Under the pieces are notes generated by a model, which saw only the letters and a list, made by a program, of their open reading frames with translations, did not search any database and had not been told where the DNA came from. A program made the translations under genes and the position numbers. DNA of 64,000 nt from Hypericibacter sp963696655 (GTDB lineage Bacteria > Pseudomonadota > Alphaproteobacteria > Dongiales > Dongiaceae), in assembly GCA_963696655.1 (NCBI GenBank), contig CAVOLB010000078.1:1-64000 (forward strand). Reading direction: 5' to 3'. Positions 43,400 to 51,967 of the stretch are shown in pieces; positions within the stretch are counted from its first letter, which is position 1; each line of letters starts with the position of its first letter.

Positions 43400-45466
43400 T
43401 CACCTGTGACTGGAGGAAGACGCCAGGCGCCCCGTCACCGCGCTGGCGACGGCGGCGGTTCCGGCCGTGGGATCGCGGTCGAACGCGATCCGGGTCTCGA
43501 ATTCGACCTGGCCCTCGGCGGACCCCTCGCCCAGCAGCGTCCAGGCCGGCTCGCGGCGGCCGAAGCCGGCCGAGTACCAGCCCAGCGGCGGCTCGACCGA
43601 GCCGCGCGCCAGGGACCAGGCGAGGGCCTCGGGCAGCGTCATCGAGGCCGAGCGGGCCGCCGTGCCCGCCGGCCATCGCAGCCGCGCGACGGCTCCTTCG
43701 AGGCTGACCTCGACGGTGGGGCCGAAATGAAAGGCGAGACGGCAGCGGCCGCGCCGTGCCAGATCCAGCCGGTCGATGACCGCGAGGCCGGGTTCGGCGC
43801 GATCGAGGATGACGCTGCGCTCGTGGGACGCGCGCGACGGCAGGCGGCGATAGCCGTCATGGGACGCGCGCCATTCGGCGACCGGCCCGGAATCCAGGCC
43901 CGTCGCCGCGATCAGCCGCGAGCGGGCGGGCTTCAGCCAGAAGAACATGCCGCCGGCGACCGACTGATCCTGGCCGTCGAGCTCGAGCGCGTTGTGGGCG
44001 AGCGTCGAGCGGAAATAGTTCCGCCAGGCGGGCTCCGACTGGTAGCAGCCGGTGCCGGGATCGGCCAGGATCTCGACCCCGCCGACCCTGAGCTCGATCG
44101 AAAGGGCGTCGGCATGGGCATGGGCCGCGAGCGGCTCCAGCCCGTGCGGACCATGATCGCACCGGCACCAGATCTCGTCGCCCGACCGGGTCTGGCCGCG
44201 CAGGATGACGATCCCGGCCTGCGGAAACAGGGCCGGCCGCGTTGTCGGGCGCGGCGACAGCGGCAGGGCATCGGGCGCCAGGGCCGTCCAGAAAGCCGCC
44301 CGCAATCCCGCAGACCGCGGCGTTGGCCACCAGGGCGCAGCGGTAAAGAGCGCAGCACCGCTGGCGAGCAGGGAATCCGCGCGGGGCCGCTCCGGCGCAT
44401 CCAGCAGCAGCGCCGTGCAATCGTCGCTGTCGCCCTGGCGGGGCGGCTTGCCGTCGCCGTCGACCCAGCCCGCCAGCGCATCCGTCATGGACTGTGCCGC
44501 CACCCAGACGTCGCGGCCGAGCGGGAAGCCGGCCGCATAGCCTTCCAGCATCGCGGTCACGGTCAGCTCGAGGACGAAGAGGTGGTAATCGGTCGCGAGC
44601 TCGCGGTTGCTGCCGTCGGCGAAGGTCTGGCGAGGGATCTCCCGGCGGAGTCGGGCCAGCGCCTTCGCGCGCCAGCGGTCGGTCTGAGCGAAACCGCGGA
44701 ACGCGCAGGAGGCCGCGAACAGCCCCACCGTCTCGGCCAGCAGATGGTTGTTGGCCGAGGAGCCGTGGCTGCGGAAGCGCGCCAGATAGAGCTGATGGCC
44801 ATAGAGCTGGCGCAGGAAGATCGGGTTGCGCTCGAACAGGGCCGGCGCCTCGCTCCAGCTCTGCAGCAGCCGGCGGATCCAGACCCAGGCGATCAGCCGC
44901 ATGCCGACCTCGATGCCCATGGTCCAGTGGATGCCGGAGAGAACCGGATTGGCGTCCCACCAGGATTGCAGCTGCATGCCGACCCGCTCGGCATAGCGGG
45001 TCTCGCCGGTGAGCGCATAGGCCGCCGCGAGCAGGGTCAAATGATGGTGACGCGACAGCTCCCAGATGCGTTTGACGTCGCGGTCGGGCGCGCCCTGGCG
45101 CCAGTCGACGTCGAACCCGTACTCGTTCCGACTGGCGGAAAAATCGCTGCTGCCGTCGCCGAACCAGTCCGGCACCGGAGCCATATCGGTGCGGGTCCGG
45201 CCGAACACGTCCCAATGGCCGTCCATGACCCGGTCGGCGGCGGCGACCAGCGCCAGCGTCGAGGGGTCGTCCGCGGCGATGGCGGGCAGGCGCGAGAGCG
45301 GCGTGGCGAAGATGACGGGCCCGAGGGTCCGCGGGAACAGGGAGAGGCGGGAGCCCGCCTTGCGGCGCGAGCGCCAGCACGCCTTGCGCGCCGCGTCGCT
45401 GGCGCGCAGGACGATTTCGAGCGCCGACATCCGCCGCAGCCTCGCGGCATACCAAGCCAGATTCAT
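43400..45466 (-). CDS. heparinase II/III-like polysaccharide lyase
   Basis: This 688-residue protein has an N-terminal alpha/alpha toroid (WDANPVLSGIHWTMGIEVGMR; HGSSANNHLLAETVG, with the catalytic Asn-His) and a C-terminal beta-sandwich beginning near residue 400 (LAAHAHADALSIELRVGG; NALELDGQDQS). Such enzymes cleave uronate-containing polysaccharides by beta-elimination and include alginate lyases. No clear signal peptide is seen, and members without one are common in polysaccharide loci. I start at ATG 45466 (MNLAWYAARLRRMSALEI), the usual family opening. It lies directly upstream of algD in the same unit, so it probably acts on the uronate polymer made here. Confidence 0.85.
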   Translation of the reverse strand: MNLAWYAARLRRMSALEIVLRASDAARKACWRSRRKAGSRLSLFPRTLGPVIFATPLSRLPAIAADDPSTLALVAAADRVMDGHWDVFGRTRTDMAPVPDWFGDGSSDFSASRNEYGFDVDWRQGAPDRDVKRIWELSRHHHLTLLAAAYALTGETRYAERVGMQLQSWWDANPVLSGIHWTMGIEVGMRLIAWVWIRRLLQSWSEAPALFERNPIFLRQLYGHQLYLARFRSHGSSANNHLLAETVGLFAASCAFRGFAQTDRWRAKALARLRREIPRQTFADGSNRELATDYHLFVLELTVTAMLEGYAAGFPLGRDVWVAAQSMTDALAGWVDGDGKPPRQGDSDDCTALLLDAPERPRADSLLASGAALFTAAPWWPTPRSAGLRAAFWTALAPDALPLSPRPTTRPALFPQAGIVILRGQTRSGDEIWCRCDHGPHGLEPLAAHAHADALSIELRVGGVEILADPGTGCYQSEPAWRNYFRSTLAHNALELDGQDQSVAGGMFFWLKPARSRLIAATGLDSGPVAEWRASHDGYRRLPSRASHERSVILDRAEPGLAVIDRLDLARRGRCRLAFHFGPTVEVSLEGAVARLRWPAGTAARSASMTLPEALAWSLARGSVEPPLGWYSAGFGRREPAWTLLGEGSAEGQVEFETRIAFDRDPTAGTAAVASAVTGRLASSSSHR

Positions 45467-45545
45467 CGCGGGCATCCTGCTCCGTCTCGGGTCCCCGGGC
45501 GCCGCCCGATCGGGGCCGCCCCGACCGCGACCGTCCAGCGGGCGG

Positions 45546-46967
45546 TCAATAGGCGTTTTCGCGTTTCAGAACGGCCACGATCGTCAGCAGCAGGATCTTG
45601 ATGTCGAGCAGGACCGACCAGTTCTCGATGTAATAGAGGTCGTGCTCGACCCGCTTCACCGCCTTCTCGACCGTGTCGATCTCGCCGCGCCAGCCATTGA
45701 CCTGGGCCCAGCCGGTGATGCCCGGGCGAACGCGATGGCGCGCCGCATACTCGGCCACGATCTCGTCGTAATAGCGGTTGTTGATCTTGAGCGCGGCCTG
45801 GTGGGGGCGCGGCCCCACGATCGACATCTCGCCGCGCAGCACATTGATGATCTGCGGCAGCTCGTCGAGGCTGGTCTTGCGCAGGAAGCCGCCCAGCCGG
45901 GTGACGCGCGAATCGCCGCGCTTGACGACGTTCTCGCCCGCCGCGTCGCACTGATCGGTGTACATGGTCCGGAACTTGAAGACCTCGATCATCTGGTTGT
46001 TGTAGCCATAGCGGCGCTGGCGGAAGAAGACGGGGCCCGGGCTGTCGAGCTTCACGGCCAGGGCGATCAGCCCCAGCAGCGGCGAGATGAGCACCAGGAT
46101 CGCGGCGGCGAGGAATCGGTCCTCGATCTCCTTGCGGACCCATTTCCAGTCGCTGAGCGGACGCTCGACCAGATTCAGCACGGGCTGATCGGCGACGCGG
46201 CCGATCGAGCAGTTCCCGAGCGGCAGGCCCTTGAGGTCGGGGCAGAGGCTGACGGCCACGGGGAGCTGGCGCAGCCGGCGGAAGATCTCCGCCAGCTCGG
46301 TCTCTGCCTGGGCCGGCATGGCCACCACGATCTGATCCACATGGACCCGGCGGCAGAACTCGGTCAGGTCGTCGATATTGCCCGCCAGGCCGCGCCCCGC
46401 GACGACCGGCCGGCGGTGGCTGAAGCGCTCGTCGAACACGCCGACGATCTCCACGTCGGCACTGTGGCTGGCCTCGACCATGGCGATGAAACGCTCGGCC
46501 TCGAAGCCGGCACCGACCACCACAAGATTGCGGGAGAGCCGGCGCTGCCGGGTCCAGTGGCGGACCAGCGCGCTCAGCGCCACGCGATTGACCGCCAGCC
46601 CCGCCAGCCCGATCAGGAACCAGCAGACCACCCAGCCGCGGGAGAAATTCTCCCCGGTCCTGGTGAAGAACAGGGCAGCGGCGAACAGCAGCAACACCAG
46701 CGACCAGGCCAGCAGCACGCGGCCGAAGCGGCGCAAGGGGGAGCGCAGGGTCGGGTGGGTGTAGAGATGGGCCAGCTGGAAGCCGTTGGCGCAGAGCAGG
46801 CCGATGATGGCCACGAAGACCAGGGACAGATCGGCCGCGAGCGCCTGCTGGGCCGGCGGATAGACCCGATAGGCGATCAGGCCGGCGCCGAGCACCGCAA
46901 CCAGGTCGGCAAGCCGAAGACACCCGGAGACGATTGGCAGCGACACGGTTCGTCTCTCCGATATCAT
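45546..46967 (-). CDS. undecaprenyl-phosphate hexose-1-phosphate transferase (WcaJ/PssY-like)
   Basis: This 473-residue enzyme starts repeat-unit assembly by moving a hexose-1-phosphate to undecaprenyl phosphate. It has four N-terminal transmembrane helices, a Rossmann-like CoA_binding_3 domain (NLVVVGAGFEAERFI, about 148-270) and the C-terminal PHPT domain with the membrane hairpin AAAILVLISPLLGLIAL. The catalytic motifs there are FRQRRYGYNN, FKFRTMY, LRKTSLDELPQ and GPRPHQ. The ATG at 46967 is used; a GTG lies three codons earlier. It is the first gene of the leftward half of the locus, after a 352-base gap. Confidence 0.92.
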   Translation of the reverse strand: MISERRTVSLPIVSGCLRLADLVAVLGAGLIAYRVYPPAQQALAADLSLVFVAIIGLLCANGFQLAHLYTHPTLRSPLRRFGRVLLAWSLVLLLFAAALFFTRTGENFSRGWVVCWFLIGLAGLAVNRVALSALVRHWTRQRRLSRNLVVVGAGFEAERFIAMVEASHSADVEIVGVFDERFSHRRPVVAGRGLAGNIDDLTEFCRRVHVDQIVVAMPAQAETELAEIFRRLRQLPVAVSLCPDLKGLPLGNCSIGRVADQPVLNLVERPLSDWKWVRKEIEDRFLAAAILVLISPLLGLIALAVKLDSPGPVFFRQRRYGYNNQMIEVFKFRTMYTDQCDAAGENVVKRGDSRVTRLGGFLRKTSLDELPQIINVLRGEMSIVGPRPHQAALKINNRYYDEIVAEYAARHRVRPGITGWAQVNGWRGEIDTVEKAVKRVEHDLYYIENWSVLLDIKILLLTIVAVLKRENAY

Positions 46968-47319
46968 CGAAGTCACCTATCGATTTATTTTTCTGAGATC
47001 GCCGGCACGACTGCCGCGGTTGACGCCACGCCTGGGCGTTCGGGGGAGCGGCAGCGTCACGCTAACAGCGAGGGCCAGAGCCTTGGGAAGCAAAGTTGTG
47101 GCAGCGTCACCGCCATTGAATCGCGGGTCAGCAATAAGCCGCTCGCAGCGCGCGCTTGCGCCTACCGCGTTTCATGCGAGCCGTGGCATCCTTGTGGCAC
47201 TCGCTGCGGAGCGAATGATTCCTTCTCGCGCCGCGCACGCATGGTCGGCGATGCCGTCGTCGAAATCGCATCGGTCCGTCATTGATTTGAGCGCCAATGA
47301 AGTCGCGGAATTTACCTAG
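46968..47319. other. 352-base divergent intergenic region
   Basis: This region separates the leftward wcaJ unit from the rightward ligase gene. It holds an exact 11-base direct repeat (listed separately). It is AT-richer at both ends (around 46980 and 47280-47310), where promoters are expected, but I could not fit convincing hexamers. An open frame covering 47020-47319 has no family features. Confidence 0.5.
47050..47110. repeat. two 11-base direct repeats, 50 bases apart
   Basis: GGCAGCGTCAC occurs at 47050-47060 and again at 47100-47110, a spacing of exactly 50 bases (about five helical turns), inside the divergent promoter region. It could be a pair of operator half-sites or chance in GC-rich DNA. 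Confidence 0.4.
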
Positions 47320-48858
47320 ATGAAGAGATCGTTCATGAAAGATCGCGTGTTAATGAATGAGGGAAAGCCGCAACGCGCGCTCCAGGCGCTGCAGCATTTT
47401 CTTGAGACGCCGCTGAACCGGTTGCTCGAGAATGTCGGCATGGCGGATGGCGAGGCATCCGTTCTGGCGCTGTTTTGCGATGTGGTTGCGCGCGTTCCCG
47501 CCTATCGGCAGTTCCTCGCCGAGCATGGCATCGATCCGGCGTCGATCCGCGACGCGGCCGACTTCTCGACGCTGCCGCTCACCGACAAGGCGAACTATCT
47601 CCAGCGGCACAAGCTGGAGGATCTCTGCCGCGACGGCCGTCTCGACAGTTGCGACATGATGGCGGTCTCATCGGGCTCGACCGGCAAGCCGACCTTCTGG
47701 CCGCGCTTCCTGAGCGACGAGCTGGTCACCGCCGTTCGCTTCGAGCAGGCCTTCCATGACAGTTTTGCGGCCGACCGGCGCCGCACCCTCGCCGTCGTCT
47801 GCTTCGCGCTGGGGACCTGGGTCGGCGGCCTCTTCACGACCGCCTGCTGCCGCCATCTGGCCGCCAAGGGCTATCCGCTGATGGTGGTCGCGCCCGGCAA
47901 CAACAAGACGGAGATCTGGCGGGTGGTCCGCGAGCTGGCGCCGCAGTTCGAGCAGACCGTGCTCCTGGGATATCCGCCCTTCCTCAAGGACGTGATCGAT
48001 GGCGGGATCGCCGAGGGTCTCGATTGGCGACCCTTCCAGCTGAAGCTGGTGATGGCGGGCGAGGTCTTCAGCGAAGAATGGCGCGATCTGGTCGGCGCCC
48101 GGGCGGGGATCGCCGATCCCGCCTACGGCTCGGTCGCCCTCTATGGCACCGCCGACGCCGGGGTGCTCGGCAACGAGACGCCGCTCAGCATCGCCATCCG
48201 CCGTTTCCTCGGCCGCAATCCCGAAGCCGCCCGCGAGCTCTTCGGCGAATCCCGGCTGCCGACGCTGGTCCAGTACGATCCGCGCGCGCGTTACTTCGAG
48301 ACGCGCGACGGCACCCTGTTCTTCTCCGGCGACAATGGCGTCCCGCTTCTGCGCTACCACATCGCCGACACGGGCGGGCTCGTGCCCTATGAGGAGATGC
48401 TGCGGTTCCTGGCGGCGCGCGGCTTCGATCCGGTCGCCGCCTTGTCGGAAGCAGGCGGGCGCGGCGTGCGGCCGCTGCCCTTCGTCTATGTGTTCGGCCG
48501 CTCCAATTTCACCGTCTCCTATTTCGGCGCGAACATCTATCCCGAGAACATCACCGTCGGGTTGGAGCAGGAACGGGTCGCGGGCTGGGTGACGGGCAAG
48601 TTCGTGCTGCAGGCGATCGAAGGGCTGCAGCAGGCCCCTCACTTGGCGATCGCGGTCGAGCTGGCGCCCGGGATCGAGGCCGACGATACCAAGCGCGACA
48701 GCATCGCGCAGTCGATCCTGACGCAGCTCCTGCGCCTCAACAGCGAGTTTCAGGCCTACACGCCGCCGGAATATCGTCTGCCGCGCATCAGCCTGAAGCC
48801 GTCCGGCGATCCCGACTGGTTTCCGGTCGGGGTCAAGCATCGCTACACGCGCAAGTAG
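47320..48858 (+). CDS. CapK/PaaK-like AMP-forming ligase family protein
   Basis: This 512-residue member of the phenylacetate-CoA-ligase-like adenylate-forming superfamily has the nucleotide loop VSSGSTGKPTFWPRF (about 116-130), ALYGTADAG, LLRYHIADTGGLVPYEE and FGRSNFTVSYFGANIYPENI near the C-terminus. CapK-type members are encoded in many capsule loci without a proven reaction. They may activate a carboxylate to decorate the glycan. Further in-frame ATGs at 47335 and 47353 are alternative starts. It stands at the right border of the polysaccharide locus and is convergent with the histidine kinase gene. Confidence 0.8.
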   Translation: MKRSFMKDRVLMNEGKPQRALQALQHFLETPLNRLLENVGMADGEASVLALFCDVVARVPAYRQFLAEHGIDPASIRDAADFSTLPLTDKANYLQRHKLEDLCRDGRLDSCDMMAVSSGSTGKPTFWPRFLSDELVTAVRFEQAFHDSFAADRRRTLAVVCFALGTWVGGLFTTACCRHLAAKGYPLMVVAPGNNKTEIWRVVRELAPQFEQTVLLGYPPFLKDVIDGGIAEGLDWRPFQLKLVMAGEVFSEEWRDLVGARAGIADPAYGSVALYGTADAGVLGNETPLSIAIRRFLGRNPEAARELFGESRLPTLVQYDPRARYFETRDGTLFFSGDNGVPLLRYHIADTGGLVPYEEMLRFLAARGFDPVAALSEAGGRGVRPLPFVYVFGRSNFTVSYFGANIYPENITVGLEQERVAGWVTGKFVLQAIEGLQQAPHLAIAVELAPGIEADDTKRDSIAQSILTQLLRLNSEFQAYTPPEYRLPRISLKPSGDPDWFPVGVKHRYTRK

Positions 48859-48871
48859 GAGGAGGCGGCGA

Positions 48872-50977
48872 TCAGGCGGCGCTCTTGCTGCCGCCGGGGC
48901 GCTTCTCGATGTCCTTGAGGAAGGAGGACAGATCCTCCAGCCCTTCGGGATTCGCAGCCTCGCCCACCGAGCCGGGATTCTCGGGCGTGAAGGCCGCCAT
49001 GGTCGCGCCGGTCTGGCGCGCAATCGCCGCCAGCAGATCGGGCGTGCTGATCGGCTTGGAGACATAGTCGTTCATCCCGGCGCCGAGATAGGTCTCCCGG
49101 TCGCCGGAAAGCGCATTGGCGGTCAGCGCGATGATCGGCACGCGACCGGCGGCCCCGGGCAGGGCGCGGATCAGCCGCGTCGCCTCGATGCCGTCCATCT
49201 CCGGCATATGGCCGTCCATCAGGATGAAGTCGAACTGGCCGATGCCGGCGGCATCGACCGCCTCGCGGCCATTGGCGACGAAGCTCGCCTTGATGCCGGC
49301 CGCCTTCAGGATGCCCTCGATCACCATCTGGTTGACGCGGTTGTCCTCGGCGACCAGGGCCCTGAGCCCCGCGCGCAACCCGGCGGCGGGCCCCGCCTCG
49401 ATCAGCTCGGCGCGATCGAAGCTGCCATCGTCGCGGCGCAAGGGGATCTCGAACCAGAAGCGACTGCCCCGGCCCGGCTCGCTGTCGACGCCGATGCTGC
49501 CATTCATCAGGTCCACGAGCTGCTTGCAGATGGCGAGCCCCAGGCCCGTGCCGCCATATTTGCGCGTGGTGGAGCTGTCGGCCTGGCTGAAACGGATGAA
49601 GAGATTGGCCTGCGCGGCCTTGGGGATGCCGATCCCCGAATCCTCGACCTCGACATGGATGACGACCCGATCGCTCTCCTCCCGGGTCCGGGCGCGCAGG
49701 ATCACCTGGCCCTTCTCGGTGAACTTGATCGCGTTGCCGACGAGATTGATCAGGATCTGGCGCAACCGCATCGGATCGCCCACCAGCCGTTCCGGCAGGT
49801 CGTCGAGCCCCTCCAGTCCGAGATGGAGCTGCCGCCCGGCGGCGCGATGGGTCATGAGGATGCTGACCGACTGCAGCAGATCGGGCAGCGAGAAGGCGAC
49901 CGCTTCCAGATCGAGCTTGCGGGCCTCCATCTTGGAGAAGTCCAGAATGTCGTTGATGATCGCCATCAGCGATTTGGCCGACACCGTGATGACGTCGACA
50001 TAGCCCGCCTGCTCCCGGTCGAGGTCGGTGCGCTTCAGCAGCGACACCATGCCGATCACGCCGTTCATCGGGGTGCGGATCTCGTGGCTCATCATCGCGA
50101 GGAACTGCGATTTGGCCTGGCTGCTGGCGGCCGCCTCCTCGAGGGCGTGCGTCAGGCGTTCGGTCGTGGACTGGAGATGCTTCTGGGTGGCTTCGAGCTC
50201 GGCCACCGTGGCGCGCAGCCGGGTCGCCTCGCGCTCGGACGCGCGGGCAATCCGGCGATCGGCGAGGGCGCCCGCCATGGCCGCCACCAGGATGATCAGC
50301 GTGATGCCGACGATGCCGGCGGCGAGCCATTCGGGACGAATTTCCTGGGCGCGCATCAGCCTCGCCGGATCGGGAACGATGCCAACCGCGGCCATCGCCG
50401 TGAAATGGAGGCCGCAAATGGCGCCGACCAGCAGCAGCGTTCCCGCCATCCGGCGACCGCGACGCTGCGGCCCGAAGGCCAGGACAAAGCCGGGCGCACC
50501 GAGAAGCAAGCCGATGAACTGCGCCGCGACGACATAGCTGACGCTGTAGGCAAGGCTGCCCGGTACCTCCATCGCCGCCATGCCGGTGAAATGCATGGCG
50601 AAGACACCGATGCCGAAGATCGAGCCGCCGGCCAGGCGATGCATGACCGAAGGCTTGCTCGGCCATAGCGCGACGGCAAAGCCGATGCCGGTCAGACCGA
50701 TCGCGACCGCGACCGAATCCACGGTGAGAAGAACGTCATAGACGACAGGGAAGTTCGGCTTGAAGGCGAGCATCGCGACGAAATGGGTGGCCCAGATGCC
50801 GCTGCCCGTGACGAGGGCGGTCCCGAGCAGCCAGCCGATGCGCGCGCCCAGATGGGTGCGCTCGGCGCGCGCAGCCATGTTCACCGCCACGAAACAGGCG
50901 GTCGCGCACAGGATGGCGGCCAGAACCACCATGCGCCAGTCATGGTCCTGCGCCAGGCACTGATAGACCCGGAACAT
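48872..50977 (-). CDS. MHYT-domain hybrid sensor histidine kinase
   Basis: This 701-residue protein begins with a seven-helix MHYT sensor (ATHFVAML, MHFTGMA and LHFTAMA repeats that may bind copper or sense gases). A coiled linker (about 240-290) follows, then a HisKA domain with His298 in MMSHEIRTPMNG. The HATPase domain has N-box LVGNAIKF and G-boxes DSGIGIP and GGTGLGLAI. A C-terminal receiver domain has Asp588 in LMDGHMPEMDG. The final ~35 residues are unstructured. No partner response regulator or diguanylate cyclase is adjacent, so the output is unknown. It may regulate the neighbouring polysaccharide genes. Confidence 0.9.
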   Translation of the reverse strand: MFRVYQCLAQDHDWRMVVLAAILCATACFVAVNMAARAERTHLGARIGWLLGTALVTGSGIWATHFVAMLAFKPNFPVVYDVLLTVDSVAVAIGLTGIGFAVALWPSKPSVMHRLAGGSIFGIGVFAMHFTGMAAMEVPGSLAYSVSYVVAAQFIGLLLGAPGFVLAFGPQRRGRRMAGTLLLVGAICGLHFTAMAAVGIVPDPARLMRAQEIRPEWLAAGIVGITLIILVAAMAGALADRRIARASEREATRLRATVAELEATQKHLQSTTERLTHALEEAAASSQAKSQFLAMMSHEIRTPMNGVIGMVSLLKRTDLDREQAGYVDVITVSAKSLMAIINDILDFSKMEARKLDLEAVAFSLPDLLQSVSILMTHRAAGRQLHLGLEGLDDLPERLVGDPMRLRQILINLVGNAIKFTEKGQVILRARTREESDRVVIHVEVEDSGIGIPKAAQANLFIRFSQADSSTTRKYGGTGLGLAICKQLVDLMNGSIGVDSEPGRGSRFWFEIPLRRDDGSFDRAELIEAGPAAGLRAGLRALVAEDNRVNQMVIEGILKAAGIKASFVANGREAVDAAGIGQFDFILMDGHMPEMDGIEATRLIRALPGAAGRVPIIALTANALSGDRETYLGAGMNDYVSKPISTPDLLAAIARQTGATMAAFTPENPGSVGEAANPEGLEDLSSFLKDIEKRPGGSKSAA

Positions 50978-51198
50978 GGGCCCGAGTTTGGCGAAACGCG
51001 ATTAAACGGCCCTTAAACGCTCGGCCAATCACCGCTTCAGGCGATCCGTGGATTTACGGAAGCCGGTCGATGAGGTGCGGGATCGATGTCGCGGCCGCGA
51101 TAGAGAGCTTGCAGGCAATGTTATGGTGAACGAAACCTTACCCGCAGAATTTTCCTGAAGAATCAAACTGCCACGGGCATGTCGGCATCGGGACCCGA

Positions 51199-51852
51199 TT
51201 ATCGCCGCTTGTCGCGGCGCGCCTGCAAGGCCCCACGAGCCGAGGGCTTTCGCCTGGCCGGCTTCTCCTCGCCCGGAAACTTTATGCCTTTGCTGAAGCA
51301 GATCGAGAGCATCCGGGCCTTCCCCTTGCCGCGGTTGAGGAAGGCGTGGGGCATCTTGCTGTCGATATAGGCGCTGTCGCCGGCCTTCAGGGGCATGGGC
51401 GCATAGAGCTCGGTATGGAGTTCGACCTGCCCCTGCAGCACATAGATGAATTCCTCGCCCTCATGCGAGCTCCAGCGCGTGATGTCGGCCAGCTCGCGCG
51501 CCTTCACCTCCATCTGGAGCGGGATCATGTGCTTCTGGCGCAGCTCGGCCGAATGGACCTGGTACTCATACATGTCGGTCGAGAAGAAGACGCCGCTGCC
51601 GTCGCGCGTCGTGGTCAGACGTCCGGCCGGCGGGCGCGGCGGGGCGCCGTTGAGCATCGCCTCGAAACCCAGCCCGAAGCCCCGCGCGATCTTGAGCAGG
51701 GTATCGAACGAGGCCGCGACCTGCGCGTTCTCGACCTTGGACAAGGCCGAGATCGAGACTCCGGCGCGCTTGCCCAGCGCCTGCAGGGTCCAGCGCCGTT
51801 GCTTGCGCAAGCTCTTGATGCGCTCGCCGATCTGCGCGGGCGTCAGATCCAT
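51199..51852 (-). CDS. XRE-family regulator with C-terminal cupin
   Basis: This 217-residue regulator has an N-terminal Cro/CI helix-turn-helix (IGERIKSLRKQRRWTLQALGKRAGVS..., then LSKVENAQ) and a C-terminal cupin domain (HEGEEFIYVLQGQVELHT; LKAGDSAYIDSKMPHAF) that would bind an effector. The tail is strongly basic. I use ATG 51852; the frame extends to a TTG at 51915. It diverges from the aldolase/dehydratase gene and a symmetrical site lies between them, so it most likely controls that gene and itself in response to a small molecule such as a D-amino acid. Confidence 0.85.
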   Translation of the reverse strand: MDLTPAQIGERIKSLRKQRRWTLQALGKRAGVSISALSKVENAQVAASFDTLLKIARGFGLGFEAMLNGAPPRPPAGRLTTTRDGSGVFFSTDMYEYQVHSAELRQKHMIPLQMEVKARELADITRWSSHEGEEFIYVLQGQVELHTELYAPMPLKAGDSAYIDSKMPHAFLNRGKGKARMLSICFSKGIKFPGEEKPARRKPSARGALQARRDKRR

Positions 51853-51923
51853 GGGTCTCGGGTCCGGTTCCAGGGGCGGGACCCCATCCGACGGCAGGGC
51901 CGGCGATTCTGTCAACGGAGAAT

Positions 51924-51942
51924 ATTTTTCCTATGGGAAAAT
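51924..51942. promoter_or_regulatory. candidate operator, near-perfect 19-base palindrome
   Basis: ATTTTTCCTATGGGAAAAT is symmetrical around base 51933 with one imperfect outer pair (T opposite G). It is AT-rich in a GC-rich surround and lies 26 bases before the ATG at 51968, where it would cover the core promoter. The divergent XRE-cupin protein is the likely ligand. Confidence 0.6.
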
Positions 51943-51967
51943 CGGCCGGCCGGACTATAAACGGGTC

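Noticed and set aside
43406..45601. 731-codon rightward frame opposite the heparinase-like gene
   Set aside because: Low-complexity Arg/Ala/Gln-rich translation with no recognisable fold. The opposite strand has clear family motifs.
47282..47313. Possible promoter TTGATT...GAATTT before the ligase gene
   Set aside because: Spacing of 20 bases and a poor -10. Not better than chance.
47020..47319. 99-codon rightward frame in the wcaJ-ligase intergenic region
   Set aside because: No family features, and it covers the only space available for divergent promoters.
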